Assembly: GCA_002313255.1 (NCBI GenBank)
Contig: DCBA01000010.1
Span: 16,212-48,045, forward strand
Length of the DNA stretch: 31,834 nt
Reading direction: 5' to 3'
Source: Gammaproteobacteria bacterium UBA1119
GTDB taxonomy: Bacteria; Pseudomonadota; Gammaproteobacteria; Pseudomonadales; Azotimanducaceae
Each line of letters starts with the position of its first letter. The first letter of the stretch is position 1. Below the pieces are notes generated by a model, which saw only the letters and a list, made by a program, of their open reading frames with translations, did not search any database and was not told the DNA's origin. The position numbers and the translations under genes were made by a program. Below are positions 11,363-20,258 of the stretch, in pieces.

Positions 11363-12679
11363 TTACCTGTTCAGCAGCCTAGACAAGTTCCTATAGTCCT
11401 CCGCGAGATCGGCATTGGTTTCTTTTAGTTCATCGATTTTTCGACACGCGTGAATAACCGTCGTGTGATCTCGACCGCCGAAAAAATCCCCCAGTTCCGG
11501 CAACGAATGCTGTGTCAGCTCTTTGGCTAAACTCATCGCCATTTGGCGAGGTCGCGCCACCGTGCGGTTGCGACGCTTACTCAACATATCGCCGTGCTTA
11601 ATGTTGTAATACTCGGCCACTATTCGCTGAATATTGTCCACGCTAACTTGCCGATCTTGTATAGCAATTAGATCCCGTAACGACCTACGAACATGCTCGA
11701 CCGTAATTTGATGGCCGCCGAAGCGCGCGCTCGCCAAAACGCGGCGCAACGCACCTTCGAGCTCACGTACGTTACTTCTGATCCTCTCGGCCATATAAAA
11801 CGCAACGTCGGAATCCAAAGTGATTCCCTCCGCTTCGGCTTTTTTCAGAAGGATGGCCACGCGCGTTTCTAGATCTGGGGCCTCGACTTCGACCGTAAGC
11901 CCATAAACGAACCTCGACTTAAGACGCTCTTCGAGCCCCTGAATTTCGCTTGGATAACGGTCACAAGTGAAAACCATTTGGTTCCCCCGCTCGTATAACG
12001 CGTTAAATACATGAAAGAACTCTTCTTGAGATCTCATCTTTTTAGCAAAAAATTGTATGTCGTCAATCAGGAGCGCATCGACGGAACGATAGTGGTGCAT
12101 AAAATCTTGCATCGTCCCCGTCTGCAATGCTTTCACCATATCTTGAACAAAACGCTGAGAATGCAGGTACACGACCCTGGACTGCGGTGTTTTCATCAGA
12201 ATTTCATTACCTACCGCATGCATTAGATGTGTCTTGCCTAAACCAACGCCCCCGTAAAGTAGCAACGGATTGTACGACTGGCCCGCGTTCTCGGACACCT
12301 GAACGGCCGCCGCGCGCGCCAGCTCATTTGAACTTCCCTCAACGAATGTTTCGAAACGAAATGTTCCAATGAGGCCGCCCGAAGCGCGGTTGTCTCGGGC
12401 TTCGCCGCGCGCAGGAATGCCCGCCAAGCGATCTCGACTCCCAACGCCAAGATCAACGCTCAGCGGGCTAGCAGGATCTCCCAGATCATTGATAAGCTCT
12501 TCAATTCGCTCGAGAAATTTTGCTTCTACCTTATCGCGAACGTAGGGATTTGGCGCAAGCAGTCGTAAACACGATTCGTCCATACGCACTTGCAGCGGTC
12601 GTATCCACGTATTGAATTGCTGGGAGGAAAATTCATCCTGTAGCCTCTCTAAACACTTCTCCCAAACCAATAGACCCAC
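11363..12679 (-). CDS. dnaA: Chromosomal replication initiator protein DnaA
   Basis: DnaA is the AAA+ ATPase that binds DnaA boxes and opens oriC. I chose the GTG at 12679 (438 residues): AGGGGGG lies about 10 bases upstream, and the N-terminus then puts the conserved Trp at position 6 as in E. coli (MSLSLWQQCL). An ATG at 12712 would add 11 residues with no ribosome site. Domain I covers about 1-80, followed by a short linker of about 80-105. Domain III has Walker [10 protein letters not shown] (about 143-151), Walker [10 protein letters not shown] and the sensor region LKSRFVYGL. Domain IV carries the DNA-binding signature [14 protein letters not shown]. The gene heads the dnaA-dnaN-recF-gyrB operon and abuts the origin. 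Confidence 0.97.
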   Translation of the reverse strand: MGLLVWEKCLERLQDEFSSQQFNTWIRPLQVRMDESCLRLLAPNPYVRDKVEAKFLERIEELINDLGDPASPLSVDLGVGSRDRLAGIPARGEARDNRASGGLIGTFRFETFVEGSSNELARAAAVQVSENAGQSYNPLLLYGGVGLGKTHLMHAVGNEILMKTPQSRVVYLHSQRFVQDMVKALQTGTMQDFMHHYRSVDALLIDDIQFFAKKMRSQEEFFHVFNALYERGNQMVFTCDRYPSEIQGLEERLKSRFVYGLTVEVEAPDLETRVAILLKKAEAEGITLDSDVAFYMAERIRSNVRELEGALRRVLASARFGGHQITVEHVRRSLRDLIAIQDRQVSVDNIQRIVAEYYNIKHGDMLSKRRNRTVARPRQMAMSLAKELTQHSLPELGDFFGGRDHTTVIHACRKIDELKETNADLAEDYRNLSRLLNR

Positions 12680-12882
12680 TTTGTTTTCGCCCCCCCTGAC
12701 GATCGAAATCATTGATTCTTAGACGTGGCCGCTCGTCACATTCTAATGACTATCCCAAGTTCATAGCTATTCATGTCGTAACGAAATGTGACCCTTTTCT
12801 ATTTTTATTTGAAATATCAATGGGGTGGGTGTATTTCGGTCAGATACCTTTTTACCAATTCCTGATGGTCGATGTGAGTAAC

Positions 12883-12891
12883 TTGTGCACA
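12883..12891 (+). promoter_or_regulatory. Weak DnaA box
   Basis: TTGTGCACA differs at one position from the consensus TTATNCACA. It lies 15 bases before the first perfect box and is best read as a lower-affinity site or a chance match. Confidence 0.45.
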
Positions 12892-12906
12892 GCCTTGCGA
12901 ACAAGT

Positions 12907-12915
12907 TGTGGATAA
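12907..12915 (-). promoter_or_regulatory. DnaA box (perfect, reverse orientation)
   Basis: TGTGGATAA on the + strand is the exact complement of the high-affinity box TTATCCACA. It is inside oriC on the dnaA side, and binding here could also autoregulate the dnaA operon. Confidence 0.88.
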
Positions 12916-12963
12916 GTTTATGGGCTATTTTCGTCCCCCGCCTGCGCACGCCAATACCAGCGT

Positions 12964-12972
12964 TTATCCACA
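12964..12972 (+). promoter_or_regulatory. DnaA box (perfect)
   Basis: An exact TTATCCACA, in opposite orientation to the box 48 bases to its left. Confidence 0.88.
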
Positions 12973-13018
12973 TCTTTAGCCGCCGCTCATCGCATGATTC
13001 CATCTGCATCACGACACG

Positions 13019-13027
13019 TTATGCACA
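13019..13027 (+). promoter_or_regulatory. DnaA box next to the putative unwinding element
   Basis: TTATGCACA fits the TTATNCACA consensus. It is followed at once by a GC-rich block, five CAA repeats and an AT-rich tract, the order described for origin unwinding modules. Confidence 0.75.
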
Positions 13028-13045
13028 GGCGCAGCGGGGACCAAG

Positions 13046-13060
13046 CAACAACAACAACAA
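13046..13060 (+). repeat. (CAA)5 trinucleotide repeat in oriC
   Basis: Five perfect tandem CAA units lie between the GC-rich block and the AT-rich tract of oriC. Their placement matches that of DnaA-trio elements, though each unit differs from the published trio consensus at one base. Confidence 0.8.
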
Positions 13061-13081
13061 TCTTTATATATATCTTATAAA

Positions 13082-13111
13082 TTGACACTTTCAGGTCGTC
13101 CTCACTAGAAT
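13082..13111 (+). promoter_or_regulatory. Sigma-70 promoter of rpmH
   Basis: A perfect -35 TTGACA at 13082-13087 and a -10 TAGAAT at 13106-13111 (5/6) are separated by 18 bases. Transcription would start near 13118, about 25 bases before the rpmH ATG. The -35 touches the AT-rich tract of oriC, so opening of the origin and rpmH transcription may affect each other. Confidence 0.75.
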
Positions 13112-13142
13112 CGCCCCCTTCCGTGGTATCAGATCGCAACTC

Positions 13143-13277
13143 ATGAAACGAACGTATCAGCCGAGTGTAATTAAGCGCAAGAGAACTCACGGATTTCGTC
13201 ATCGAATGTCCACCAAGGCGGGCCGTAAAGTAATAAACTCGCGGCGTGCAAAAGGACGTAAAAAACTGGCAGTCTAG
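13143..13277 (+). CDS. rpmH: 50S ribosomal protein L34
   Basis: L34 is a small, very basic protein of the large ribosomal subunit. The 44-residue product begins [20 protein letters not shown] and continues with [21 protein letters not shown], the family signature; E. coli L34 has 46 residues. It follows a strong promoter and abuts oriC, its usual place in bacteria. No strong Shine-Dalgarno sequence is visible in the short leader. Its last 32 bases overlap the start of rnpA in another frame. Confidence 0.97.
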   Translation: MKRTYQPSVIKRKRTHGFRHRMSTKAGRKVINSRRAKGRKKLAV

Positions 13278-13641
13278 ATCTAAACCACTGCGTTTTGGAT
13301 ATGGGCGCGCCCTGCGGCTCACGCAAAGGCATCAATTCAATCGGGTTTTTCGGCAGGCCAGTGTACGACGGACATACCCATCGTTGCGGTTGTTTGCATC
13401 GCCGAATGAGGGGACGACACCGAGGCTTGGTATTGTAGTGGGTAAGCGAGCAATACGTCGCGCGGTTGATCGCAACCGGCTAAAGCGAGCGATCCGGGAG
13501 TCATTTCGTAATGCACAGCACCGATTGCCATCGATGGACATTGTCATCCAAGCGACGCAGGGAAAAGATGATAAAAACAATTCCACCGAGGTGGAACATG
13601 CACTGGCGCAATTATGGAAAGGACTTGAGGGTGACGCGTGA
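13246..13641 (+). CDS. rnpA: Ribonuclease P protein component
   Basis: RnpA is the protein cofactor of the RNase P ribozyme, which matures tRNA 5' ends. The signature RNR helix is clear in [16 protein letters not shown], preceded by [16 protein letters not shown]. The protein has 131 residues. The GTG at 13246, inside rpmH, is the only ATG, GTG or TTG in frame before the conserved [13 protein letters not shown] core, so it is the likely start. It adds about 20 unusual basic residues to the N-terminus. A CTG at 13288 is the only alternative near the family's normal start. The 3' end overlaps yidD by 11 bases. Confidence 0.93.
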   Translation: MQKDVKNWQSRSKPLRFGYGRALRLTQRHQFNRVFRQASVRRTYPSLRLFASPNEGTTPRLGIVVGKRAIRRAVDRNRLKRAIRESFRNAQHRLPSMDIVIQATQGKDDKNNSTEVEHALAQLWKGLEGDA

Positions 13642-13924
13642 TCCGAAACTAAAACAGTTACCGAGGCGGCTAGCGTTGGCGTTAATTCGGTTCTATCGGT
13701 TTTGGATCAGCCCGATGCTTGGCCCACACTGCCGGTTCGAACCGACTTGTTCCCAATACGCTGTGACGGCCATCGAGAACCACGGCGCCGTTCTTGGTTT
13801 TTGGTTGACGCTGAAACGTCTGGGGAAATGCCACCCGTTTCACCCAGGTGGCGTCGATCCCGTTCCCCCAAGCCCTGATCGCTCGGCCAACGCGCCTGTA
13901 GATCAACGCGAAGTCGTTCGTTGA
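13631..13924 (+). CDS. yidD: Membrane protein insertion efficiency factor YidD
   Basis: YidD is a small membrane-associated protein that helps YidC-dependent insertion of inner-membrane proteins. The family block is unmistakable: [19 protein letters not shown], then [16 protein letters not shown] and DPVP. The start is GTG 13631, with AGGA 7 bases upstream, giving 97 residues; the reading frame is open further upstream but lies inside rnpA. The N-terminus is an amphipathic basic helix. The stop shares a TTGA with the yidC start, so the two are translationally coupled. Confidence 0.94.
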   Translation: MTRDPKLKQLPRRLALALIRFYRFWISPMLGPHCRFEPTCSQYAVTAIENHGAVLGFWLTLKRLGKCHPFHPGGVDPVPPSPDRSANAPVDQREVVR

Positions 13925-15627
13925 ACCCCTCTGAAATCATACGCTGGTCGTTACTGGCGGGATTGGCCGTTGTCGGGTACCTATTGATCCGGGCTTGGAC
14001 GGCTGATCACGCTGAGGTTATGCCGGTGAGCGAACCGCGGGCCCCGTTGCCAAGCACGGAAAGATTTGTGGCGCCCGAGATCGCTTCCGAGCACGTGGGC
14101 GACACGGATGTCCCAGATTCCAGTCTAGTGAGTCGCGACCGATCCGCGGCAACGGCCGCGGCGGCATTGATTACCGAGCGACTCATACATGTCGAAACCC
14201 CCCTTCAACACGTTTGGATTGACCCGGTGGGCGGAGATATCGCGGGATTGCAACTTCCAAAATATGCCGTGAGCCTCGAACAGCCCGAGGTGCCGCTAAC
14301 GCTTCTGGATCGCAGCGTGGAAAGCACTTACGTGGCGCAGAGTGGCTTGTTGGGCCGTGATGGGCCCGATGGCCGCAATGAGGCGCGCCCGAAGTTTAGG
14401 ACGGATCGATATTCGTACGTTTTGCGCGAAGGGCAGAGACCAATGGAGGTCGTGCTGCATTATGAGCAAGGTGAAACCACGATCCGCAAAATTTACCGAT
14501 TCCGCCCCGACGAATATCTCATCGATCTCGTCTACGAGATAGACAATCGCAGCAACGACGACTTTGTCTCCGCGCTGTGGGTTCAACTGAAAAGGGATGG
14601 GAAACCAGCCAATACGCAAACTGCCAGCAATTGGGGGCCGAGGTCGTTTCTCGGGGTGGCGCTAACGACGGACGAAACGAATTACGAGAAGATGACCTTT
14701 GAAGATCTCGACGACGATTCCCTGCGAGAAACCAAAGAGGGTGGTTGGATAGCAATCATTCAGCGCTATTTTCTCGCCGCCTGGGTGCCCCAGACAGATC
14801 GGCAGAATAGCTATTTCGCGGAGCCCATGGGCCCAGGGATGTATCGCGCGGGTTTCGTCGGCCCCGAAATTGGAATAGCGCCCAACGCGTTTGGCACGTT
14901 TGAGGCACAACTCTATGCGGGGCCAAAAAACCAAAAGAAATTGGGCTTAATTGCGCCCCACCTTGAGCGAGCGCTCGACTATGGATGGCTTTGGTTTTTG
15001 TCGGAGCCGCTTTTTAGTTTCGTTGTTTGGATCTTTGGCTTGGTCGGAAATTGGGGGCTCGCGATCATTCTGCTGACGATCGTGGTCAAGCTCGCGCTGT
15101 TTCCGCTCATGGCCAGGAGCTATAAGTCCATGGCGAAGATGCGAAAGGTCGCGCCAAAACTCAAACGATTGCAGGAACGTTACGCCGACGACAAACAAAA
15201 ACTCTCCCAGGAAATGATGGGGCTGTATAAGAAAGAGGGCGCAAATCCCCTTGGGGGTTGTTTGCCGATGCTAATGCAAATGCCCGTTTTCTTTGCTCTT
15301 TACTGGGTGCTCTATGAAAGTGTTGAGCTGAGGCATGCGCCATTTATTGGATGGATCGTGGACCTTTCCGCGATGGATCCATACTTCGTATTACCCATTC
15401 TGATGGGGGCGTCGCAGTACGGAATGCAAATGATGAATCCGCCCATGCCGGATCCGATGCAACAGCAAATGATGAAAATCATGCCGCTTTTCTTCTGTGT
15501 GATCATGGCCTTTTTTCCGGCGGGCCTTGTCCTCTATTGGGTCGTGAACAATCTCTTTTCCTTCGCACAGCAGTTTTACGCCACCAGGAAATACGGCACC
15601 TCGGCCCACACCTCGGGAACGACTTGA
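13921..15627 (+). CDS. yidC: Membrane protein insertase YidC
   Basis: YidC inserts and folds inner-membrane proteins, alone or with SecYEG. The protein has 568 residues and starts at a TTG that overlaps the yidD stop (TTGA). Order of parts: an N-terminal membrane segment (about 7-26), a large periplasmic domain (about 50-345), then the conserved core of five membrane segments beginning about residue 350. The core includes [20 protein letters not shown], the cytoplasmic coiled-coil hairpin [21 protein letters not shown], and [20 protein letters not shown]. The essential basic residue of the hydrophilic groove (Arg366 in E. coli) is Lys here (VVKLALFP), as I recall for pseudomonads. The ATP synthase c subunit encoded downstream is a classic YidC client. 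Confidence 0.97.
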   Translation: MNPSEIIRWSLLAGLAVVGYLLIRAWTADHAEVMPVSEPRAPLPSTERFVAPEIASEHVGDTDVPDSSLVSRDRSAATAAAALITERLIHVETPLQHVWIDPVGGDIAGLQLPKYAVSLEQPEVPLTLLDRSVESTYVAQSGLLGRDGPDGRNEARPKFRTDRYSYVLREGQRPMEVVLHYEQGETTIRKIYRFRPDEYLIDLVYEIDNRSNDDFVSALWVQLKRDGKPANTQTASNWGPRSFLGVALTTDETNYEKMTFEDLDDDSLRETKEGGWIAIIQRYFLAAWVPQTDRQNSYFAEPMGPGMYRAGFVGPEIGIAPNAFGTFEAQLYAGPKNQKKLGLIAPHLERALDYGWLWFLSEPLFSFVVWIFGLVGNWGLAIILLTIVVKLALFPLMARSYKSMAKMRKVAPKLKRLQERYADDKQKLSQEMMGLYKKEGANPLGGCLPMLMQMPVFFALYWVLYESVELRHAPFIGWIVDLSAMDPYFVLPILMGASQYGMQMMNPPMPDPMQQQMMKIMPLFFCVIMAFFPAGLVLYWVVNNLFSFAQQFYATRKYGTSAHTSGTT

Positions 15628-16931
15628 TCGAGACCATTGGTGCGATCGCCACACCACCCGGTCGTGGCGGCATTGGGATCGTGCGGATATCTGGCCCCGA
15701 CGCTCCGGCCGTTGCCGAGAGGATCTTGGGCCAATGCCCTCCACCACGAATCGCAACCCATGCGGTTTTTCGAGATGCTAACGGCGACTCGATCGACGAA
15801 GGCATCGCGATTTTTTACGCGGCCCCACGCTCCTATACAGGCGAGGATGTTCTCGAACTGCAGGGCCACGGGTCACCCATCGTCTTAGATTTTCTTTTGA
15901 ACCTTGCCTTAAGCATGGGCGTACGCCTCGCGCGGCCGGGAGAATTTACCGAGCGCGCATTTTTGAATGATCGATTGGATCTGGCGCAGGCAGAATCGGT
16001 CGTCGATCTTATCAATAGTGCAAGCCAGCAGGCGGCTCGATCCGCGGCGCGTTCGCTCACGGGGGAATTTTCGAACGCGATCATGACAATTGATCAAGAC
16101 GTTCTGAAGTTGCGGGTGTACGTCGAAGGAGCAATCGACTTTCCGGACGACGAAATCGACTTCTTGGCGGATCGCGATGTCGAAACAGCCGCCGCAGACA
16201 TCGACCAGGCACTAACGAACATTCTGGAAAGGTCGGCGCAGGGTACGTCCTTGCACGAAGGCCTCGACTTGGTCATTGGAGGCGAGCCCAACGTGGGGAA
16301 GTCGAGCATATTAAACGCGCTGGTTGGGGACGAACGCGCGATCGTGACCGCGATTCCTGGGACAACGCGTGATCTGCTGGAAGCGGACCTCGTGATCGAT
16401 GGGTTACCGATCCGAGTGCGGGATACCGCCGGCATTCGCGAGAGCACTGATGTTGTTGAACAAGAGGGGGTGGCCCGAGCGCGTGCCGCCCTCGGGGTGG
16501 CCGATGCAGTGATGTGGGTTGTGGATGATGGCGAAGCGACCCCCACCCTTCCGACGTTTGACGCGCCCACGCTGCTCGTCCGAAACAAATGCGATCTTAC
16601 CGGCAGGGGGGCGGGGGGTATCGACGAACGAGACCTGCGACTCTCTGCGTTGACTGGGGCTGGTATCGATGAGCTCAAGAGCGCAATCAAGAACCTTGTC
16701 GGATTTGAGGGTGGTGAGGGAGCATTTCTAGGACGTCGACGGCACCTCCTGGCGCTGGAAGCCGCGCGGGCGTCGAATCAGGAAGCCTTAACCGAAATTA
16801 GGGCGGGACGTGCCGAGTTGGCCGCCGAGGCGCTGCGAGCCACACAGCACGCATTGGGCGAAATTGTTGGTGCGACCACGACCGACAAGCTGCTCGGTGA
16901 AATTTTCGCGGCGTTTTGTATTGGCAAATAG
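15624..16931 (+). CDS. mnmE: tRNA uridine-5-carboxymethylaminomethyl(34) synthesis GTPase MnmE
   Basis: MnmE acts with MnmG to install the cmnm5 group on wobble U34 of certain tRNAs. I place the start at the TTG at 15624, overlapping the yidC stop as TTGA. The product then begins [16 protein letters not shown], matching the family N-terminus, and has 435 residues; GGGA lies just upstream. Domains: an N-terminal formyl-THF-binding domain (about 1-115), a helical domain, then an inserted G domain with Walker A GEPNVGKSS at 220-228, GTTRD, DTAG and NKCD. The C-terminus ends FCIGK, whose Cys is conserved and essential in the family. mnmG follows 70 bases later. Confidence 0.95.
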   Translation: MIETIGAIATPPGRGGIGIVRISGPDAPAVAERILGQCPPPRIATHAVFRDANGDSIDEGIAIFYAAPRSYTGEDVLELQGHGSPIVLDFLLNLALSMGVRLARPGEFTERAFLNDRLDLAQAESVVDLINSASQQAARSAARSLTGEFSNAIMTIDQDVLKLRVYVEGAIDFPDDEIDFLADRDVETAAADIDQALTNILERSAQGTSLHEGLDLVIGGEPNVGKSSILNALVGDERAIVTAIPGTTRDLLEADLVIDGLPIRVRDTAGIRESTDVVEQEGVARARAALGVADAVMWVVDDGEATPTLPTFDAPTLLVRNKCDLTGRGAGGIDERDLRLSALTGAGIDELKSAIKNLVGFEGGEGAFLGRRRHLLALEAARASNQEALTEIRAGRAELAAEALRATQHALGEIVGATTTDKLLGEIFAAFCIGK

Positions 16932-17001
16932 CGCGCTCGCCAAATCGCTCTGCAATGAAAAGAAAATCGGCTACGATACGCGCACCCGTCGGTAGAACCC
17001 C

Positions 17002-18879
17002 ATGCAACATCCAGAAATATTTGACGTCATAGTTATTGGCGGCGGTCATGCGGGTACGGAAGCATCCCTCGCGTCCTCGCGCAGTGGCGCTTCGACCCTG
17101 CTGCTAACGCAGAGCATCGAAACGCTTGGTCAAATGTCATGCAATCCAGCGATCGGGGGTATTGGCAAGAGCCATCTAGTGAAAGAAATTGATGCGCTAG
17201 GTGGCGCGATGGCGGTTGCCACTGATCAAGCCGGCATCCAATTCAGAGTATTAAATGGCCGCAAAGGGCCCGCGGTCAGGGCCACGCGGGCCCAGGCGGA
17301 TCGTGTCCTTTATCGCAATGCTATTCGACGTATCGTTGAATCGGCGCCAAATTTACGCGTCTTCCAACAAACGGTGGTGGATCTTGTCATCAATGATGGC
17401 GTCATTGCCGGGGTGGTGACTCAGATGGGTCTGACGTTTAAAGCCCCCGCGGTGGTCCTGACCACGGGAACTTTTTTGGGGGGACGTTTGTTTGTTGGCC
17501 AAGAAAGCCAGCCCGGTGGACGGGCTGGAGACGCGGCGTCGGGCCCGCTCGCAGAGAAACTTCGGGCGCTACCGTTTCGCGTCGATCGCCTTAAAACGGG
17601 AACGCCGCCGAGGATCGACGGCACGACCGTGGACTTTGGTCGAATGGAAGTACAACATGGCGACGAACCGCGCCCAACCATGTCATTTTTGTCCAGGCCG
17701 GACGATCACCCCCGCCAGACCTGTTGTCATATCACGTACACCAATTCGAAAACACATGAAATTATTCGTGCGGGGCTTGATCGTTCACCCATGTATTCCG
17801 GGGCCATTGAGGGGGTCGGGCCGCGGTACTGCCCATCGATCGAAGACAAGGTGGTCCGATTCGCGGAGCGAGACCAGCATCAAATTTTTGTGGAACCGGA
17901 AGGCCTTGATACGAATGAGTTGTACCCCAATGGCATTTCGACGAGTCTGCCCTTCGATGTGCAAATCGCTGCATTACACACAATTAAAGGGTTTGAACGA
18001 GCCCACATCACGCGACCGGGATACGCGGTTGAGTATGATTTTTTTGATCCGCGTGATCTCAACCACTCGCTCGAGACGAAAAGCGTTGAAGGCCTTTTTT
18101 TTGCGGGGCAAATCAATGGCACCACGGGTTACGAGGAAGCGGCAGCCCAGGGCCTTGTCGCCGGAGTCAATGCAGCGCGGAAGGTGGCGGGGCTTTCGTC
18201 TTGGACGCTCGCCAGGCACGACGCGTACATTGGCGTTTTGATTAGTGATCTTGTGACGTTGGGGACCAACGAGCCGTACCGGATGTTTACGAGTCGTGCG
18301 GAATATCGGCTGCGACTTCGTCAGGACAACGCGGACCAACGACTCACCGCCGTGGGTCGTGAGCTTGGAATCGTTGATGACAATCGGTGGAATCGATTCG
18401 AACGCAAGCGCGATGAATTGTGCCGACTTACATCGACCTTAGAGGCTGTCGTGGTTCGGGTGGGTTCGGATTATGCCGGGCGCATTAAACGTGCGACGGG
18501 AGAAGAGATTAGCAAGGACACGGCGCTGTTGAGTCTGTTGCGAAGGCCCAGCATCACGGCCGATGTGATAAGCGACGTTCTAGGTCCTGATGTCTCAATA
18601 GAGCTACTTCAACAGGTCGAAACCGAAGCGAAATACGATGGCTATATCCGGCGCCAAGACGAGTCAATCGAACGGGCAAAGAAGCAGCAGCGGTTAGCGC
18701 TTCCCGATACCTTTGACTATGGTGCCGTTGAAGGTTTGTCGAATGAACTAAAAGAAAAACTTTCACACGCGAAACCGACAACCCTGGCCAATGCCTCCCA
18801 TATTCCCGGAATGACCCCGGCGGCAATGTCGCTGTTGGCAGTTCATGCCAAGCGGCAGCAACGGACGACCGCCGCGTAA
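17002..18879 (+). CDS. mnmG: tRNA uridine-5-carboxymethylaminomethyl(34) synthesis enzyme MnmG
   Basis: MnmG (GidA) is the FAD-dependent partner of MnmE in tRNA U34 modification. The 625 residues are close to E. coli (629). The dinucleotide-binding fold [13 protein letters not shown] opens the protein. The conserved [23 protein letters not shown], the Cys in [11 protein letters not shown] and the [15 protein letters not shown] segment ([15 protein letters not shown]) are all present, and a helical C-terminal domain binds MnmE and tRNA. The 70-base gap after mnmE holds only a weak promoter-like sequence (TACGAT with a poor -35). rsmG starts 3 bases after the stop. Confidence 0.97.
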   Translation: MQHPEIFDVIVIGGGHAGTEASLASSRSGASTLLLTQSIETLGQMSCNPAIGGIGKSHLVKEIDALGGAMAVATDQAGIQFRVLNGRKGPAVRATRAQADRVLYRNAIRRIVESAPNLRVFQQTVVDLVINDGVIAGVVTQMGLTFKAPAVVLTTGTFLGGRLFVGQESQPGGRAGDAASGPLAEKLRALPFRVDRLKTGTPPRIDGTTVDFGRMEVQHGDEPRPTMSFLSRPDDHPRQTCCHITYTNSKTHEIIRAGLDRSPMYSGAIEGVGPRYCPSIEDKVVRFAERDQHQIFVEPEGLDTNELYPNGISTSLPFDVQIAALHTIKGFERAHITRPGYAVEYDFFDPRDLNHSLETKSVEGLFFAGQINGTTGYEEAAAQGLVAGVNAARKVAGLSSWTLARHDAYIGVLISDLVTLGTNEPYRMFTSRAEYRLRLRQDNADQRLTAVGRELGIVDDNRWNRFERKRDELCRLTSTLEAVVVRVGSDYAGRIKRATGEEISKDTALLSLLRRPSITADVISDVLGPDVSIELLQQVETEAKYDGYIRRQDESIERAKKQQRLALPDTFDYGAVEGLSNELKEKLSHAKPTTLANASHIPGMTPAAMSLLAVHAKRQQRTTAA

Positions 18880-18882
18880 CGC

Positions 18883-19476
18883 TTGCGAACCCCGACACTA
18901 GAGAAACTAACGTCACTGGGCTTAAGCCCCGTCCAATGCGAAACTCTCGAGGGATATTTGTCTTTGGTTCGGCGTTGGAATGAGGCTTGCGGCCTGGTGT
19001 CCAGAGGTGACGTCGAGCGTCTGGAGGAAAGGCACCTTTTGGACAGCATGTCGCTTCTCTCCTTGCTGGAGGGTCGGCCGCGGCTGCTCGACATTGGCTC
19101 GGGCGGCGGCTTTCCCGGGATGGTTCTTGCGATGGGGCGCCCTGAAATGGACGTGGTGTTGGTCGAACGCAGCCAAAAGAAGGCGCGATTTCTCCAGCAA
19201 GTGGTCTACGAGCTGGGAATTACCGGCGTCGAGGTCGTTGCGCAGGATATACGGAGTTATGAGCCAGAGAATTTGTTTGGTACGGTAACGGCCAGGGCGG
19301 TCGCGAATCCGATCAAGGCTTGGTCGCTGGCCCGGCCGTTCCTCAACAGAGGCGGACGCTTCCTACTGCAGACTACGAACCCCATATCAAATCCTCTTGA
19401 GGGCAGCGAGCTTTGCGAAACGCGGCCGGGAATCGTAGGCTGGATTTCTGTGTTGGAAGCGAAGAACCGAGCATGA
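18883..19476 (+). CDS. rsmG: 16S rRNA (guanine-527-N7)-methyltransferase
   Basis: RsmG (GidB) makes m7G527 in the decoding region of 16S rRNA. The 197 residues are a little short of E. coli (207). The SAM-binding motif LLDIGSGGGFPGMVLA is clear, followed by VERSQKKARFL (the acidic end of the second strand that binds ribose) and the ARAVANP segment. The start is a TTG 3 bases after the mnmG stop with no convincing ribosome site, so it probably relies on coupling to mnmG. The stop shares ATGA with parA. Confidence 0.93.
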   Translation: MRTPTLEKLTSLGLSPVQCETLEGYLSLVRRWNEACGLVSRGDVERLEERHLLDSMSLLSLLEGRPRLLDIGSGGGFPGMVLAMGRPEMDVVLVERSQKKARFLQQVVYELGITGVEVVAQDIRSYEPENLFGTVTARAVANPIKAWSLARPFLNRGGRFLLQTTNPISNPLEGSELCETRPGIVGWISVLEAKNRA

Positions 19477-20258
19477 CGCGAACCATCGCGGTCGCCAATC
19501 AGAAAGGAGGGGTCGGCAAAACCACGACAAGCGTCAACTTAGCGGCGTCGCTTCAAAAGACGGGCGCGCGGACGTTGCTAGTGGACATGGACCCCCAGGG
19601 GAATGCCACCATGGGTTGCGGGGTCGACAAACACCAACTCGAGTACAGCAATTATCACTGGTTACTAGGCGAAGCGAGTCTTGAAGATACCTGGCGCCAA
19701 TCATCTGCTGGATTTCGTCTAATTCCCGCAAACACGGATCTAACCGCTGCCGAGGTGGCCTTGCTTCAGGTTGATGATCGTAGCCACCGACTGTCGCATC
19801 AACTTGCGGCCGTGGAAGCCGGCCTTGATTACATCATTATTGACTGCCCACCCACGTTGACGCTGTTAACCCTTAATGCCCTCTTTGCGGCCGACGGCGT
19901 GCTGATCCCAATGCAATGCGAATACTATGCTCTCGAAGGTCTGACAGATCTCCTTGAAACCGTCGACGCAGTTCGGTCCAATGGCAACAGCGCGCTGGAA
20001 ATAGAAGGTATCTTGAGGACTATGTATGATCCTCGAAATAGCCTAACGGGCGACGTCTCGAAACAACTGATAGAGCACTTTGGCGAACAGGTATTCAGAA
20101 CCGTGATCCCGCGCAATGTCCGGCTGGCCGAAGCGCCGAGCCATGGCCTCCCAGCAATGCTCTATGACTCCTACTCACGCGGGGCGGTGGCGTACCACGC
20201 CTTAGCGGCAGAAGTGATTCGAAGACGTACTCAGAAGGATGCGTCTCGGGATGGCTAA
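19473..20258 (+). CDS. parA: Chromosome partitioning ATPase ParA (Soj)
   Basis: ParA is the Walker-type ATPase that moves ParB-parS complexes to segregate sister origins. The ATG at 19473 overlaps the rsmG stop (ATGA) and gives 261 residues. An ATG at 19413 would only add residues read inside rsmG. The deviant Walker A KGGVGKTT with its signature Lys is at 11-18, the Walker A' region is LLVDMDPQGNAT, and Walker B is YIIIDCPP. It lacks the N-terminal HTH domain of plasmid type-Ia ParA proteins, as expected for a chromosomal Soj. parB overlaps its 3' end by 8 bases. Confidence 0.96.
   Translation: MTRTIAVANQKGGVGKTTTSVNLAASLQKTGARTLLVDMDPQGNATMGCGVDKHQLEYSNYHWLLGEASLEDTWRQSSAGFRLIPANTDLTAAEVALLQVDDRSHRLSHQLAAVEAGLDYIIIDCPPTLTLLTLNALFAADGVLIPMQCEYYALEGLTDLLETVDAVRSNGNSALEIEGILRTMYDPRNSLTGDVSKQLIEHFGEQVFRTVIPRNVRLAEAPSHGLPAMLYDSYSRGAVAYHALAAEVIRRRTQKDASRDG

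Larger units (their letters stand above)
12713..13085. other. oriC: Chromosomal replication origin oriC
   Basis: This gene-free stretch between dnaA and rpmH holds two perfect DnaA boxes, a TTATNCACA box and one weaker box within 145 bases. After them come a GC-rich block (about 13028-13040), five CAA repeats (13046-13060) and an AT-rich tract (13061-13083) that could be the unwinding element. A second AT-rich patch (about 12798-12820) lies on the dnaA side. In Pseudomonas the origin is also between dnaA and rpmH. Strand composition reverses across this region. GATC sites are not enriched, so Dam/SeqA control like that of E. coli is not suggested. Confidence 0.88.

Noticed and set aside
12680..12712. 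Upstream ATG for dnaA at 12712
   Set aside because: It adds 11 residues not seen in the family and lacks a ribosome site, while GTG 12679 has AGGGGGG upstream and aligns with the E. coli N-terminus. Not fully excluded.
16094..16690. Antisense open frame of ~198 codons opposite mnmE
   Set aside because: Ser/Arg-rich product typical of antisense reading in moderate-GC genes; the mnmE GTPase motifs on the other strand are complete.
17492..18241. Long open frame (~249 codons) on the + strand within mnmG
   Set aside because: It lies wholly inside mnmG in another frame, its product is low-complexity Arg/Pro-rich and matches nothing I know, and mnmG is intact.
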